From: Pseudomonas guariconensis
GTDB lineage: Bacteria; Pseudomonadota; Gammaproteobacteria; Pseudomonadales; Pseudomonadaceae
DNA length: 64,000 nt
NCBI RefSeq assembly: GCF_015680235.1
Contig: NZ_JADLJL010000009.1
Coordinates: 1 to 64,000, forward strand
Direction of reading: 5' to 3'
In this document: positions 19,699-29,215 of the stretch, piece by piece
Layout of the letters: each line of letters opens with the position of its first letter
Position numbering within the stretch: position 1 is the stretch's first letter
Made by a program: the position numbers and the translations under genes
Notes under the pieces: model-generated
Told to the model about the DNA's origin: nothing
The model's database searches: none
The model's input: only the letters and a program-made list of their open reading frames with translations

Positions 19699-22563
19699 AT
19701 GAACCACCTCCACGAAATCCGCCCCGACCTCGACCAAGGCATCGACCGCAAGGAACTGGCGAAACTGCGTGCGCGCTTCCTGCAGGTCAATCAGGGGCGC
19801 CTGGAACGGGCGCGGGAAGGTCTTTCCACACGCCAGCAGTACGTATTGACCCTGCTGCCGTTGTTGTTCCACGTCAATCACCCGCTGCTGCCAGGCTACG
19901 TCTCGGGCAATACCCCCGCCGGCCTTTCTGGTTTCGAGCCCGACCCGCAGTTGCTGGCCGAGGCCCAGCGCATGGCACGTTCCTTCACCCACAAGGCCCG
20001 CCGGGGCAATACCGCGCAGCCCATCCACGGCCTGTTCCTGATGGGCAGCCTCGGCACCCTGGCCCAGGCCGAGCAAAGCGACATGGACGTATGGGTATGC
20101 CATGCCCCCGGGCTCGGCGAAGCTGAGCTGGCCGAGCTGCGGCGCAAATGCCAGCTGCTCGTGGCCTGGGCGGCCAGCCAGGGTGCCGAGGCGCACTTCT
20201 TTCTCATAGAGCCCAAGGGGTTCGTCGAAGGCGAGCGCAATGGCCAGCTCAGCTCAGACGACTGCGGCACCACCCAGCACTATCTGCTGCTGGACGAGTT
20301 CTACCGCACCGCCATCTGGCTGGGCGGGCGTACCCCGCTATGGTGGCTGGTGCCGGTGTATGAAGAACACAATTACCTGGCCTACACCCAGACGCTGCTG
20401 TCAAAGCGCTTCATCCGCGCGGAAGATGACGTTGACCTCGGCCACTTGGCGCACATACCGCCTGGCGAATTCGTCGGGGCCGGCCTATGGCAGCTGTTCA
20501 AGGGCATCGACTCACCCTACAAATCGTTGCTCAAGCTGTTGTTGACCGAAGCCTACGCCAACGAACACCCTGGCGTGCGCTGCCTGAGCCTGGACTACAA
20601 GCAGGCGGTATTCGCCAATCACCTGGACCTAGACGCCCTGGATCCGTACGTGATGGTCTACCGGCGCATCGAACAATATCTGCAGAGCCGCGGCGAAACC
20701 GCACGCCTCGAACTGGTGCGGCGCAGCCTGTATCTGAAGGTCAACAAGAAGCTCAGCGAACTCGGCCGCGCCCGTGCCGGTGGCTGGCAACGCCGCTTGC
20801 TGCAACGCCTGACAGAGGAGTGGGGCTGGGGCGAACGCCAACTGGCGATGCTCGACAGCCGCGCCCAGTGGAAGGTACGCCAGGTTGCCGCCGAACGCCG
20901 CGAGCTGGTGGCCGAGCTGAACCACAGCTACCGCTTCCTCACCCAGTTCGCCCGCGCCCAGAATGCCAGTTCCCGGGCTGACCAGCGCGACCTCAATGTC
21001 CTGGGTCGGCGCCTGTATGCGGCCTTCGAGCGCCGCGCGGGCAAGATCGAAGTGATCAACCCAGGCATCGCGCCGGACCTGGCCGAGGACACCCTGACCC
21101 TGGTGCAATCGCCCAATCGCAAGGAGCCCGGCACCTATCACTGGGGCTTGTACAACGGCAACCTGGGTGTGCACGAATGGGAGCATTTCAGCCCGATCAA
21201 GCGCTGCCGCGAGCTGCTCGAACTGCTCACCTGGGCCCATCGCAACGGCGTGATCGACAGCAGCACGCGCCTGGCGCTGCACCCAGGGAGCAGCGACCTG
21301 ACCGAGTTCGAGCTGTTCAACCTGCTGGGCAGCCTGCAGCAGACGATCACACTGCCGCTGGAGACGGTCAGCGAGATCCGCCTGCTGCAACCGAGCGTGG
21401 CCGAAGAGATCCTGCTGCTGGTCAACGTCGGCATCGACCCATTGCGCCAGCATCGTGACCTGAACATCCTGATGACCACCGAGCGCACCGATTCACTGAG
21501 CTACGCAGGCGTGCGCGAGAACCTGGTGCTGACCCTGGACCAAGTCACCCTCAACAGCTGGAACGAAGTGCTGGTGCACCGCTACGACGGCGAACACGCC
21601 CTGGTGCGCTGCCTGCGCGACTACCTCAATAGCCTCGGCCAGCACCGCCATCGCCCACGCCTGCGAGTGCGCTGCTTCTGCCACAGCCGCGCCCAGGCCA
21701 TCACCCAGCGGGTCGAGGAGGTCTTCGCGACCGTACAACAGCTTCTCGACCAGGGCCTGAACCACCGCTACCTGTTGCAGGTGGCGCAGCATACCCATGT
21801 GCTGGAACTCGAACCCGGCCAGGTCACCCTCGCCACGCTCCCCGACCACGACGCAGTGCTGGCGTGCCTGAGCGAAGAGCGTGGCGCGTACAGCCCCCTG
21901 CACCTGGACGCCAACGCGCTGCAGGACCATGACCTGCCACTGGTCCTGGAACAGGGGCGGCCCCATTGCATCCAGGTGTTCTACCGCCTGTTCGAGGGCT
22001 GGGCCGAGCTGTATGTGCTGGATGAATACAACGCCCTGTGGCAACAGCGCCTGCCCTTGCAGGACGAAACGCACCTGCTGCTGCCGTTGCAACGCTTCCT
22101 GCGCTCGGTAGTGGTGCGCCGCGATGCTCAGCTGCCGTTGGACAGCCTGCAGCAGGCATCGCTGGAGACCCTCTACTACCAGCTGCTGCCGTCGGGCAAC
22201 GGCAAGGCGCGCAGCCTGGAGCCCCGGCCAGTACCGAGCGAAGGGGCCGACCGGGGTGGTTATGATGTGCAGGCGATCCTGCAGGCAGGCGCAGGAGGTG
22301 AGGTGCACGTCACGCTCTACTGCGACCAGCTGGAGTTCTCCGAGCTGGAACATGGAGACCAGCTCTATGCCGTGGTCGCTCGCCAGATCCTCGGCCGGCG
22401 CCGCAGTGCAGGCAGCTACAGGTGCTACATCACCGACCTGGATCTGTCCGAGCTGCTGGGTGAAGAATCGGGCTCGACCGCGCTGTACCTGCGCTACAAG
22501 ACCGAGCTGGAGAAGGCGTTGAATGAAGGGCTGGAGCAGTTGCAGGCGATGCGGGAGCCTTGA
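19699..22563 (+). CDS. cyaA: Class I adenylate cyclase
   Basis: The 954-residue cytoplasmic enzyme makes cAMP from ATP. The nucleotidyltransferase-like catalytic centre reads LMGSLGTLAQAEQSDMDVW, with D128 and D130 as probable metal ligands. The N-terminal catalytic half (about 1-540) is followed by a long regulatory half, as in the enterobacterial enzyme (848 residues) but somewhat longer. The region before ATG 19699 (CCCTGAGTACGCA) has a poor ribosome-binding site, which suggests low translation; very low cAMP levels are reported for P. putida. It converges with rnk. Confidence 0.95.
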   Translation: MNHLHEIRPDLDQGIDRKELAKLRARFLQVNQGRLERAREGLSTRQQYVLTLLPLLFHVNHPLLPGYVSGNTPAGLSGFEPDPQLLAEAQRMARSFTHKARRGNTAQPIHGLFLMGSLGTLAQAEQSDMDVWVCHAPGLGEAELAELRRKCQLLVAWAASQGAEAHFFLIEPKGFVEGERNGQLSSDDCGTTQHYLLLDEFYRTAIWLGGRTPLWWLVPVYEEHNYLAYTQTLLSKRFIRAEDDVDLGHLAHIPPGEFVGAGLWQLFKGIDSPYKSLLKLLLTEAYANEHPGVRCLSLDYKQAVFANHLDLDALDPYVMVYRRIEQYLQSRGETARLELVRRSLYLKVNKKLSELGRARAGGWQRRLLQRLTEEWGWGERQLAMLDSRAQWKVRQVAAERRELVAELNHSYRFLTQFARAQNASSRADQRDLNVLGRRLYAAFERRAGKIEVINPGIAPDLAEDTLTLVQSPNRKEPGTYHWGLYNGNLGVHEWEHFSPIKRCRELLELLTWAHRNGVIDSSTRLALHPGSSDLTEFELFNLLGSLQQTITLPLETVSEIRLLQPSVAEEILLLVNVGIDPLRQHRDLNILMTTERTDSLSYAGVRENLVLTLDQVTLNSWNEVLVHRYDGEHALVRCLRDYLNSLGQHRHRPRLRVRCFCHSRAQAITQRVEEVFATVQQLLDQGLNHRYLLQVAQHTHVLELEPGQVTLATLPDHDAVLACLSEERGAYSPLHLDANALQDHDLPLVLEQGRPHCIQVFYRLFEGWAELYVLDEYNALWQQRLPLQDETHLLLPLQRFLRSVVVRRDAQLPLDSLQQASLETLYYQLLPSGNGKARSLEPRPVPSEGADRGGYDVQAILQAGAGGEVHVTLYCDQLEFSELEHGDQLYAVVARQILGRRRSAGSYRCYITDLDLSELLGEESGSTALYLRYKTELEKALNEGLEQLQAMREP

Positions 22564-22591
22564 GATCGGGCCGCAAAGCGGCCCCTACCCG

Positions 22592-22747
22592 AATGCCTGT
22601 CAGTTAAGCCTTATCGGCTGCATTTGGGGCTGCTTCGCAGCCCATCGCCGGCAGGCCGGCGCCCACAGGTTCCGCGGTGTCTACAACAGCAGCGCAAGAT
22701 AGGTGAGAGCCGGCTTGCCGGCGATGGGGCCTTAACTGACAGGCATT
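22592..22747. repeat. REP pair enclosed by a perfect 17-bp inverted repeat
   Basis: AATGCCTGTCAGTTAAG (22592-22608) and CTTAACTGACAGGCATT (22731-22747) are exact inverted copies. Inside are two REPs (about 22650-22670 and 22707-22726) of the GCCGGC subtype facing each other and GGGGCTGCTTCGCAGCCC (22626-22643). The whole 156-bp element sits between the convergent stops of cyaA and rnk and could be a small mobile unit or a bidirectional terminator. Confidence 0.85.
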
Positions 22748-22765
22748 ACCCCATTCCCAGCGTTT

Positions 22766-23176
22766 TCAGAGATCGAAATCACCCGCCGCTTCCGGCTGGT
22801 ACTCGACCTCCAGCAACGTCAGCTTGAGGGTCTTGCCGCCTGGGGCCGGCCAGTCGATCTGCTCGCCTACCGACAACCCCAGCAGCGCACAGCCGATCGG
22901 CGCGAGGATCGAAACCTTGCCTTCGCCGCCGGCATCCTTCGGGTATACCAGGGTCAGGTGGTAGTCCTTGCCGCTGGCTTCCTCGCGGCAGTGCACGCGC
23001 GAGTTCATGGTCACCACGCCGGCCGGGACCTCCTCGTGACCCACCACCTGTTCGGCGCGGTCCAGCTCGTCCTGCAGGGCGAGCACACCCGGCGTACTTT
23101 CGTCGAGGCTGTCGATCAGACGCTCCAGACGTTGTACGTCCAATCGGGTGAGGATGAGGGAAGGCTTGGTGCTCAT
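22766..23176 (-). CDS. rnk: Rnk, nucleoside diphosphate kinase regulator
   Basis: The 136-residue protein has an N-terminal coiled coil (about 1-45) and a GreA/GreB-like FKBP-fold C-terminal domain (about 50-128; GCALLGLSVGEQIDW). Rnk binds RNA polymerase near the secondary channel but has too short a coiled coil to act as a cleavage factor. It was named for restoring nucleoside diphosphate kinase in alginate-related mutants. The start at 23176 (MSTKPSLILTRLDVQRLE) is the family start; residues upstream to 23227 run into a terminator. Confidence 0.92.
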   Translation of the reverse strand: MSTKPSLILTRLDVQRLERLIDSLDESTPGVLALQDELDRAEQVVGHEEVPAGVVTMNSRVHCREEASGKDYHLTLVYPKDAGGEGKVSILAPIGCALLGLSVGEQIDWPAPGGKTLKLTLLEVEYQPEAAGDFDL

Positions 23177-23213
23177 GATCCAGTCAGACTCCTTTTTAAC
23201 AGGCAGATAAAGC

Positions 23214-23238
23214 AAAACCCCGCCCAAGGGCGGGGTTT
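23214..23238 (-). terminator. Intrinsic terminator of the cyaY-DUF1289 unit
   Basis: An 11-bp stem AAACCCCGCCC / GGGCGGGGTTT with a two-base loop lies between the DUF1289 stop (23313) and the rnk start (23176). Read on the minus strand it ends in a T-rich run (TTTTGCTTT). It ends cyaY-DUF1289 transcription before rnk. Confidence 0.85.
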
Positions 23239-23312
23239 GTGAATGCTTTTGGCGTCATCGACGCAAACCCGACACTACCACAGCCGGGTAAATACTCAAG
23301 CCCAAGGCATCG

Positions 23313-23531
23313 CTAGGCGCTGTGCTGTTCCCGCAACGCCTGGGCTTCGCGGCAGATCTGGCGGCGCCGTTCGTCGTCGGCCGACCGCCACTCGCGGATA
23401 TGCTCCACATGACGGAAACAGCCGGTGCAGACCCTACGCTCGTCGAGCCGGCAAACGCTGACACACGGCGAAGGTACCGCCGGGCTTACGTTGCTGTACA
23501 GCGGCTTGGGCGGTCGGGGTTGCTCGCTCAT
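23313..23531 (-). CDS. DUF1289 domain small cysteine protein
   Basis: The 72-residue protein has the DUF1289 core SPCVSVCRLDERRVCTGC, four cysteines spaced C-x3-C-x7-C-x2-C, followed by a basic helix. Such spacing suggests binding of zinc or an iron-sulfur cluster, though none is proven. The gene begins one base after the cyaY stop, so it is almost certainly cotranscribed with frataxin, which makes an iron-related role worth considering. Confidence 0.88.
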   Translation of the reverse strand: MSEQPRPPKPLYSNVSPAVPSPCVSVCRLDERRVCTGCFRHVEHIREWRSADDERRRQICREAQALREQHSA

Positions 23532-23532
23532 C

Positions 23533-23865
23533 TCAGATCTCGTCGAAGTCCAGCTTCTCGCCGGCCCGCTCCCAGACGATGCGCTCGAGCATCTCGCCCA
23601 GCAGCTCCTCGCTCTTCTCGCACACCCACTTGCCGCTCTCTTCGTCGTAGTCGAAGTGGAAGCCCCCCGAGCGGTCGGCCAGCCACAGCTGGCGCAGCGG
23701 CTCCTGGCGGCTAAAGATCAGCTGGCTGCCGCTGTCGAACTTGATGGTGAGCACCCCGGCGGAGTTCTCCATGTCCACATCCAGCCCGCTCTCATCGAAC
23801 AGGTCTTCCAGGGCCTGTTGGGTCGCGTCGACCAGGTCGTGGAAACGCGCTTCGCTCAAACTCAT
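23533..23865 (-). CDS. cyaY: Frataxin homologue CyaY
   Basis: The 110-residue protein is full length for bacterial frataxin. It has the acidic first helix (SEARFHDLVDATQQALEDL) used for iron binding and the beta-sheet stretch GVLTIKFDSGSQLIFSRQEPLRQLWLA (conserved N/Q-P-x-x-Q-x-W-L-A). CyaY binds iron and modulates IscS during Fe-S cluster assembly in the cytoplasm. It is divergent from lptM-lysA, as in P. aeruginosa. Confidence 0.95.
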   Translation of the reverse strand: MSLSEARFHDLVDATQQALEDLFDESGLDVDMENSAGVLTIKFDSGSQLIFSRQEPLRQLWLADRSGGFHFDYDEESGKWVCEKSEELLGEMLERIVWERAGEKLDFDEI

Positions 23866-24090
23866 TGCAGGAACCTCGAAATTGGCTGCTTACGGCAAGC
23901 CGGGCAAGATACGGGCGCTTGCCGGCGAATGCAAAGGTTAGCATCTGTGTCGGCGGCGCTCTGTTGCCGGGTAGCCCCGCCAACAGCATGCACGCTGTAC
24001 GTCCGCCAGGCGGACCGGTCCTTGCATAGGCAAGCCCGCAGGCGCTCGGTATACTCGGGCGTAATACTGCATATTTCAAAGGATTCGCCA

Positions 24091-24297
24091 ATGAAGCGCC
24101 TGATTTCCTCCCTCGCGGCGCTGGTCGCGGTTGCCTGCCTCGTTTCGGCCTGCGGTCAGAAGGGCCCTCTGTACCTGCCTGAAGAAGGCAAGGACGGCAA
24201 GGACAGCCACAAGTCGCACCAGCATCAAGCTGCCGAGCCGGCTGCGCCGGTCGATGCCGCCGAACCCGCCCAGCAAGAGCCGCAGCCCGCGCAGTAA
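24091..24297 (+). CDS. lptM: LptM/YifL-type small lipoprotein
   Basis: The 68-residue lipoprotein precursor has a signal peptide with lipobox LVSAC (lipidated C21) directly followed by GQKGPLYLP, the LptM/YifL signature. The rest is a His/Ala/Pro-rich low-complexity tail. LptM stabilises correct assembly of the LptD/E lipopolysaccharide translocon in the outer membrane. AAAGGATTC precedes the ATG. It lies nine bases upstream of lysA (lppL-lysA order in P. aeruginosa). Confidence 0.9.
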   Translation: MKRLISSLAALVAVACLVSACGQKGPLYLPEEGKDGKDSHKSHQHQAAEPAAPVDAAEPAQQEPQPAQ

Positions 24298-24306
24298 GGA
24301 AATCCA

Positions 24307-25554
24307 ATGGACGCTTTCAACTACCGCGACGGCGAGCTGTTCGCGGAAGGCGTGGCCCTGTCGGCCATTGCCGAACGTTTCGGTACCCCCACCTACGTCT
24401 ACTCGCGCGCTCACATCGAAGCCCAGTACCGCAGCTACGCCGACGCCCTGCACGGCGTCGAGCACCTGGTGTGCTTCGCGGTCAAGGCCAACTCCAACCT
24501 GGGCGTGCTGAACGTCCTGGCACGCCTGGGCGCGGGCTTCGACATCGTCTCCGGCGGTGAGCTGGAGCGTGTACTGGCCGCTGGCGGGCGCGCCGATCGC
24601 GTGGTGTTCTCCGGCGTCGGCAAGACCCGCGATGACATGCGCCGTGCCCTGGAAGTGGGCGTGCACTGCTTCAACGTCGAATCCACCGACGAGCTCGAGC
24701 GCCTGCAGGTCGTGGCGGCCGAGATGGGCAAGGTCGCACCGGTGTCGCTGCGCGTGAACCCGGACGTCGATGCAGGTACCCACCCGTACATCTCCACCGG
24801 CCTCAAGGAAAACAAGTTCGGCATCGCCATCGCCGATGCCGAGGCCATCTACGTGCGCGCCGCGCAGTTGCCCAACCTGGAGGTGGTCGGTGTCGACTGC
24901 CATATCGGTTCGCAGCTGACCACCGTCGAACCCTTCCTCGATGCCCTCGACCGCCTGCTGGTGCTGGTCGACCGCCTGGCCGAATGCGGTATCCACCTGC
25001 GCCACCTGGATCTGGGTGGCGGCGTCGGCGTGCGCTACCGCGACGAACAGCCGCCGCAGGTGGCCGACTACATCAAGGCGATCCGCGAGCGCGTAGGCGA
25101 ACGCGACCTGGCCCTGGTGTTCGAGCCTGGCCGCTACATCGTGGCCAATGCCGGCGTACTGCTGACCCAGGTCGAGTACCTCAAGCACACCGAGCACAAG
25201 GACTTCGCCATCATCGATGCGGCGATGAACGACCTGATCCGCCCGGCCCTTTACCAGGCCTGGATGGGCGTCAGCGCGGTCAAGCCACGCCAGGGCGAAG
25301 GCCGCAGCTACGACCTGGTCGGCCCGATCTGCGAGACCGGTGACTTCCTGGCCAAGGAGCGTGTGCTGGACCTGGCCGAAGGTGATTTGCTGGCCGTGCA
25401 GTCCGCGGGCGCCTATGGTTTTGTCATGAGCTCGAATTACAACACCCGTGGCCGCTGTGCCGAAGTGCTGGTCGACGGCGACCAGGCCTTCGAGGTCCGT
25501 CGCCGGGAAACCATCGCCGAACTGTTCGCCGGCGAAAGCCTGCTCCCGGAGTGA
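24307..25554 (+). CDS. lysA: Diaminopimelate decarboxylase
   Basis: The 415-residue PLP enzyme catalyses the last step of lysine synthesis, meso-diaminopimelate to L-lysine plus CO2. K60 in [10 protein letters not shown] binds PLP, the HIGSQ motif follows at about residue 200, and C342 in [10 protein letters not shown] is the dimer-interface catalytic cysteine. It belongs to the fold III decarboxylases. It is followed after four bases by dapF, linking synthesis of meso-DAP and lysine in one operon. Confidence 0.96.
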   Translation: MDAFNYRDGELFAEGVALSAIAERFGTPTYVYSRAHIEAQYRSYADALHGVEHLVCFAVKANSNLGVLNVLARLGAGFDIVSGGELERVLAAGGRADRVVFSGVGKTRDDMRRALEVGVHCFNVESTDELERLQVVAAEMGKVAPVSLRVNPDVDAGTHPYISTGLKENKFGIAIADAEAIYVRAAQLPNLEVVGVDCHIGSQLTTVEPFLDALDRLLVLVDRLAECGIHLRHLDLGGGVGVRYRDEQPPQVADYIKAIRERVGERDLALVFEPGRYIVANAGVLLTQVEYLKHTEHKDFAIIDAAMNDLIRPALYQAWMGVSAVKPRQGEGRSYDLVGPICETGDFLAKERVLDLAEGDLLAVQSAGAYGFVMSSNYNTRGRCAEVLVDGDQAFEVRRRETIAELFAGESLLPE

Positions 25555-25558
25555 CCCC

Positions 25559-26389
25559 ATGCTGCTGCGTTTCACCAAGATGCATGGGCTGGGCAATGAC
25601 TTCATGGTCCTGGACCTGGTCAGCCAGCACGCGCACATCCAGCCCAAGCACGCCAAGCAATGGGGCGACCGCCACACCGGCGTGGGCTTCGACCAGCTGC
25701 TGATCGTCGAGGCTCCCAGCAACCCGGACGTGGATTTCCGCTACCGGATCTTCAACGCCGATGGCTCCGAGGTCGAACAGTGCGGCAACGGCGCGCGCTG
25801 CTTCGCCCGTTTCGTGCTGGACAAGCGCCTGACCGCCAAGAAGCGCATCCGCGTGGAAACCAAGGGCGGCATCATCGAGCTGGACGTGCGCAACGATGGC
25901 CAGGTGTGCGTCGACATGGGCCCACCGCGCTTCGCCCCGGCCGAAATCCCCTTCGTCGCCGATGCACAGGCCCTGAGCTACCCCCTGGAAGTCGACGGCC
26001 AGGTCCATTCGATCGCCGCCGTTTCCATGGGCAACCCGCATTCGGTGTTACGCGTCGACGACGTGCGCACCGCGCCGGTGCATGAACTGGGGCCGAAGAT
26101 CGAACACCACCCGCGCTTCCCGCAGCGGGTCAATGCCGGCTTCATCCAGGTCATCGATCGCCATCGCGCCAACCTGCGTGTATGGGAGCGTGGTGCCGGC
26201 GAGACCCAGGCCTGCGGTACCGGCGCCTGCGCCGCTGCCGTGGCAGCCATCAGCCAAGGCTGGATGGATTCGCCGGTGACCATCGACCTGCCGGGCGGGC
26301 GTCTGAACATCGAATGGGCCGGCCCCGGCAAGCCCGTACTGATGACCGGCCCCGCCGTGCGTGTCTACGAAGGACAGGTTCGTCTTTAA
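25559..26389 (+). CDS. dapF: Diaminopimelate epimerase
   Basis: The 276-residue enzyme converts LL- to meso-diaminopimelate without a cofactor, supplying peptidoglycan and LysA. The two catalytic cysteines are C75 in EQCGNGARC and C219 in TQACGTGAC. The ATG at 25559 starts [15 protein letters not shown], the family N-terminus, four bases past the lysA stop; the open frame back to 25448 is a shadow within lysA. Confidence 0.96.
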   Translation: MLLRFTKMHGLGNDFMVLDLVSQHAHIQPKHAKQWGDRHTGVGFDQLLIVEAPSNPDVDFRYRIFNADGSEVEQCGNGARCFARFVLDKRLTAKKRIRVETKGGIIELDVRNDGQVCVDMGPPRFAPAEIPFVADAQALSYPLEVDGQVHSIAAVSMGNPHSVLRVDDVRTAPVHELGPKIEHHPRFPQRVNAGFIQVIDRHRANLRVWERGAGETQACGTGACAAAVAAISQGWMDSPVTIDLPGGRLNIEWAGPGKPVLMTGPAVRVYEGQVRL

Positions 26390-26402
26390 GCGAGTAACCG
26401 CC

Positions 26403-27113
26403 ATGACCGATCAGCCCCAGGCTGCACCCAAGCAGGCCCAGGACCTCGATGCCGAGGCCGTGGTCGCCTACCTGCGCGCCCACCCGACCTTCTTCGCCGA
26501 ACACGACGAGTTGCTGGTCGAACAGCGCATTCCGCACCAACGCGGCGACAGCGTGTCGCTGGTGGAGCGCCAGCTCAAGCTGCTGCGTGATCGCAACATC
26601 GAGATGCGCCACCGCCTGTCGCAACTGATGGACGTGGCCCGGGACAACGACCGGCTGTTCGACAAGACCCGCCGGCTGATTCTCGACCTGCTCGACGCCG
26701 GCAGCCTGGAAGAAGTGGTGATGGCGGTCGAGGACAGCCTGCGCCAGGAATTCCAGGTGCCCTTCGTCAGCCTGATCCTGTTCGGCGAAACGGCCGCGCC
26801 GGTCGGTCGCTGGGCCAGCAATGGCGAGGCCCAGCAGGCCATCGGCGCACTCCTGGGCAGTGGCAAGACGGTCAGCGGCAACCTGCGCGAGCACGAGCTG
26901 GCCTTCCTGTTCGGCGAGGAGCAGCGCAAGGAAGTCGGCTCCAGTGCCGTGGCCGCCCTGGAATACCAGGGTCTGCATGGCGTGCTGGCGATTGGCAGCC
27001 GCGACCCGCAACACTACAAGAGCAGCGTCGGTACCCTGTTCCTCGGCTACATCGCCGAAGTGCTCGGCCGCGTCGTCCCACGCTTCACCCAGACCCTGCG
27101 ACCGGTGCGCTGA
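26403..27113 (+). CDS. DUF484 (GAF-like) family protein
   Basis: The 236-residue cytoplasmic protein has an N-terminal helical part ([19 protein letters not shown], then a short coiled coil) and a GAF-like domain (about 90-230). This is the DUF484 family that lies between dapF and xerC in many gammaproteobacteria (YigA in E. coli). Function is unknown; the steady position suggests a link to dimer resolution or envelope growth. Its stop shares one base with the xerC start (TGATG). Confidence 0.9.
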   Translation: MTDQPQAAPKQAQDLDAEAVVAYLRAHPTFFAEHDELLVEQRIPHQRGDSVSLVERQLKLLRDRNIEMRHRLSQLMDVARDNDRLFDKTRRLILDLLDAGSLEEVVMAVEDSLRQEFQVPFVSLILFGETAAPVGRWASNGEAQQAIGALLGSGKTVSGNLREHELAFLFGEEQRKEVGSSAVAALEYQGLHGVLAIGSRDPQHYKSSVGTLFLGYIAEVLGRVVPRFTQTLRPVR

Positions 27114-28012
27114 TGGAACGCCAGCTGGAGGCTTATTGCGCACACCTGCGCAACGAGCGCCAGGTGTCCGACCACACCCTGCTGGCCTACCGTCGCGACC
27201 TGCAGAAGGTCATCGAATACTGCAACAGCCAAGGCATCGCCGGCTGGGAGGCGCTGCAGGTCCAGCAACTGCGCCAGTTGGTGGCGCGCCAACACCACCA
27301 CGGCCAGTCGTCCCGCAGCCTGGCGCGCATGCTCTCGGCGGTGCGCGGCCTGTACCGCTACCTCAACCGCGAAGGCCTGTGCCAGCACGACCCGGCCAAC
27401 GGCTTGTCGCCGCCCAAAGGCGAGCGGCGCCTGCCCAAGACCCTCGATACCGACCGCGCCCTGCAATTGCTCGATGGCGGCGTCGATGACGACTTCATCG
27501 CCCAGCGCGACCAGGCCATCCTCGAACTGTTCTATTCGTCGGGGCTGCGTCTGTCGGAACTGACCAACCTCGACATGGACCACCTCGACCTGGCTGGCGG
27601 GTTGGTCCAGGTCCTGGGCAAGGGCGGCAAGGCCCGTGTCCTGCCGGTCGGCCGCAAGGCCCGCGAGGCGTTGCAGGCGTGGTTCAGGCTGCGGGGTATC
27701 AGCGCACCGCGCGACAATGCCGTGTTCGTCACCCGCCAGGGCAAGCGCCTTGGGCCACGCGCCATCCAAATGCGGGTCAAGACGGCGGGCGAGCGCGAAC
27801 TCGGCCAGCACCTGCACCCACACATGCTTCGACATTCCTTCGCCAGCCATCTGCTCGAATCGTCCCAGGACCTGCGCGCCGTGCAGGAGATGCTCGGCCA
27901 TGCCGACATCAGCACCACGCAGATCTATACCCACCTGGACTTCCAGCACCTGGCCGCGGTGTACGACAGCGCCCACCCTCGGGCCAAACGCAGCAAAGGC
28001 ACAGACTCATGA
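27113..28012 (+). CDS. xerC: Site-specific tyrosine recombinase XerC
   Basis: The 299-residue recombinase works with XerD at dif to resolve chromosome dimers. It has an N-terminal SAM-like core-binding domain (about 1-88) and a catalytic domain with R146, K170 or K173, H237 and R240 (HMLRH), H263 and nucleophile Y272 (TTQIYTHLD). All catalytic residues are intact, and spacing matches E. coli XerC with an offset of two to three residues. It overlaps both neighbours by a few bases. Confidence 0.96.
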   Translation: MERQLEAYCAHLRNERQVSDHTLLAYRRDLQKVIEYCNSQGIAGWEALQVQQLRQLVARQHHHGQSSRSLARMLSAVRGLYRYLNREGLCQHDPANGLSPPKGERRLPKTLDTDRALQLLDGGVDDDFIAQRDQAILELFYSSGLRLSELTNLDMDHLDLAGGLVQVLGKGGKARVLPVGRKAREALQAWFRLRGISAPRDNAVFVTRQGKRLGPRAIQMRVKTAGERELGQHLHPHMLRHSFASHLLESSQDLRAVQEMLGHADISTTQIYTHLDFQHLAAVYDSAHPRAKRSKGTDS

Positions 28013-28704
28013 GCATCAAGCTGATCACCTTCGACCTGGACGATACCCTGTGGGACACCGCACCGGTGATCGCCAGTGCCGAGATCGTCCTGCGCGACTG
28101 GCTCGAGGCCAACGCCCCGAGCCTGGGGCCGATTCCGGTCGAACACCTGTTCGCCATCCGCGAACGCCTGGTACAAGCCGAACCTGGCCTCAAACACCGG
28201 ATCAGCGCCCTGCGCCGCCGGGTACTGTTCCATGCCCTGGAGGAAGTCGGCTACAGCGAAAAACACGCGCAGGAACTGGCCAACGAAGGGTTCGAGGTAT
28301 TCCTCCACGCTCGCCACCAGGTCGAGGTGTTCCCCGAGGTGCAACCGGTGCTGGAGATCCTGCGCCACCAGTACATCCTTGGCGTGGTCACCAATGGCAA
28401 CGCCGATGTGCGTCGCCTGGGGCTGGCGGACTATTTCCGCTTTGCGCTGTGCGCCGAAGACCTGGGCATCGGCAAGCCGGACCCGGCACCCTTCCTGGAG
28501 GCCCTGCGCCGGGGCGACGTGCAGGCTGATGCCGCCGTGCACATCGGCGACCACCCCGGCGACGACATCGCCGGCGCCCAACGCGCCGGGCTGCGGGCGG
28601 TGTGGTTCAACCCCCAGGGCAAGGCCTGGACGGGCGAGCAGGCGCCGGATGCCGAGATCCAGCGGCTTTCCCAGTTGCCGGACGTCCTGACCCGCTGGCG
28701 TTGA
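28009..28704 (+). CDS. HAD family phosphatase (YigB-like)
   Basis: The 231-residue protein is a haloacid-dehalogenase hydrolase: motif [11 protein letters not shown] (nucleophile D9, acid D11), motif II VVTNGN, motif III lysine in [10 protein letters not shown] and motif [11 protein letters not shown]. Its alpha-helical cap and its position after xerC match E. coli YigB, a phosphatase active on FMN and other small phosphoesters. The ATG overlaps the xerC stop by four bases. It closes the lptM-lysA-dapF-DUF484-xerC unit. Confidence 0.9.
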   Translation: MSIKLITFDLDDTLWDTAPVIASAEIVLRDWLEANAPSLGPIPVEHLFAIRERLVQAEPGLKHRISALRRRVLFHALEEVGYSEKHAQELANEGFEVFLHARHQVEVFPEVQPVLEILRHQYILGVVTNGNADVRRLGLADYFRFALCAEDLGIGKPDPAPFLEALRRGDVQADAAVHIGDHPGDDIAGAQRAGLRAVWFNPQGKAWTGEQAPDAEIQRLSQLPDVLTRWR

Positions 28705-28721
28705 CTGGGGGCGCGTTGCGC

Positions 28722-28813
28722 CCCAATCGCGGGGCAAGCCCGCTCTCTCATAGAACAACGCATAACTATTTGATTTTGCGGGCCTTGTGGGAGCGGGCTT
28801 GTCCCGTGATTGA
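28722..28813. repeat. Pair of REP elements
   Basis: Facing REPs at 28722-28748 (CCCAATCGCGGGGCAAGCCC) and 28785-28813 (TTGTGGGAGCGGGCTTGTC then CCGTGATTG) follow the HAD gene. They precede the shared terminator of the HAD and sutA genes. Confidence 0.85.
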
Positions 28814-28845
28814 GACTGAACCGACTTTGCAAAAACGCCGCCCAC

Positions 28846-28876
28846 AAAAAAGCCCGCAGCGACGGCGGGCTTTTTT
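28846..28876. terminator. Bidirectional intrinsic terminator (HAD operon / sutA)
   Basis: The stem GCCCGC / GCGGGC with loop AGCGACG is flanked by A6 on one side and T6 on the other, so it can end transcription from both strands. It lies 12 bases beyond the sutA stop and about 140 bases after the HAD gene. Confidence 0.92.
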
Positions 28877-28888
28877 GTATTCAGCCAC

Positions 28889-29215
28889 TCAGATAGGGCG
28901 GCTGCCGTACTTGTTGTCCGGCTTCTTGGGCGGATCGGCGACCACGTTGGCTTCGACCTCTTGAACCTTGCCACCACGAGCAAGGAACTCTTCCATAGCC
29001 TTGGCCAGCGCATCGCGCTCCTTCTGCTTGGCTTCCATGCTCGGCATCTCGTCTACCGAGACCGCTGCCTTGGCTTTACCCTTGGCAACCGGTGCTGGGC
29101 TGTCGTCATCGCCGGCGTCTTCCGCGCCGTCGTCGGCCGCAGCTTCAAGGCCCTCATCGGCCTCGTCTTCGTCGCCTACTTCGAGGTCGTCATTTTCCAG
29201 ATCGTCGTCGCTCAT
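28889..29215 (-). CDS. sutA: SutA, RNA polymerase-associated slow-growth regulator
   Basis: The 108-residue protein has a highly acidic, probably disordered N-terminal half (Asp/Glu/Ala runs, residues 1-45), a conserved helix (about 55-80; EAKQKERDALAKAMEEFL) and a short conserved tail ending NKYGSRPI. This layout and the position after the xerC cluster match P. aeruginosa SutA, which binds RNA polymerase without a DNA-binding domain and raises rRNA and housekeeping transcription during slow growth. The assignment is by pattern and synteny. Confidence 0.85.
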   Translation of the reverse strand: MSDDDLENDDLEVGDEDEADEGLEAAADDGAEDAGDDDSPAPVAKGKAKAAVSVDEMPSMEAKQKERDALAKAMEEFLARGGKVQEVEANVVADPPKKPDNKYGSRPI

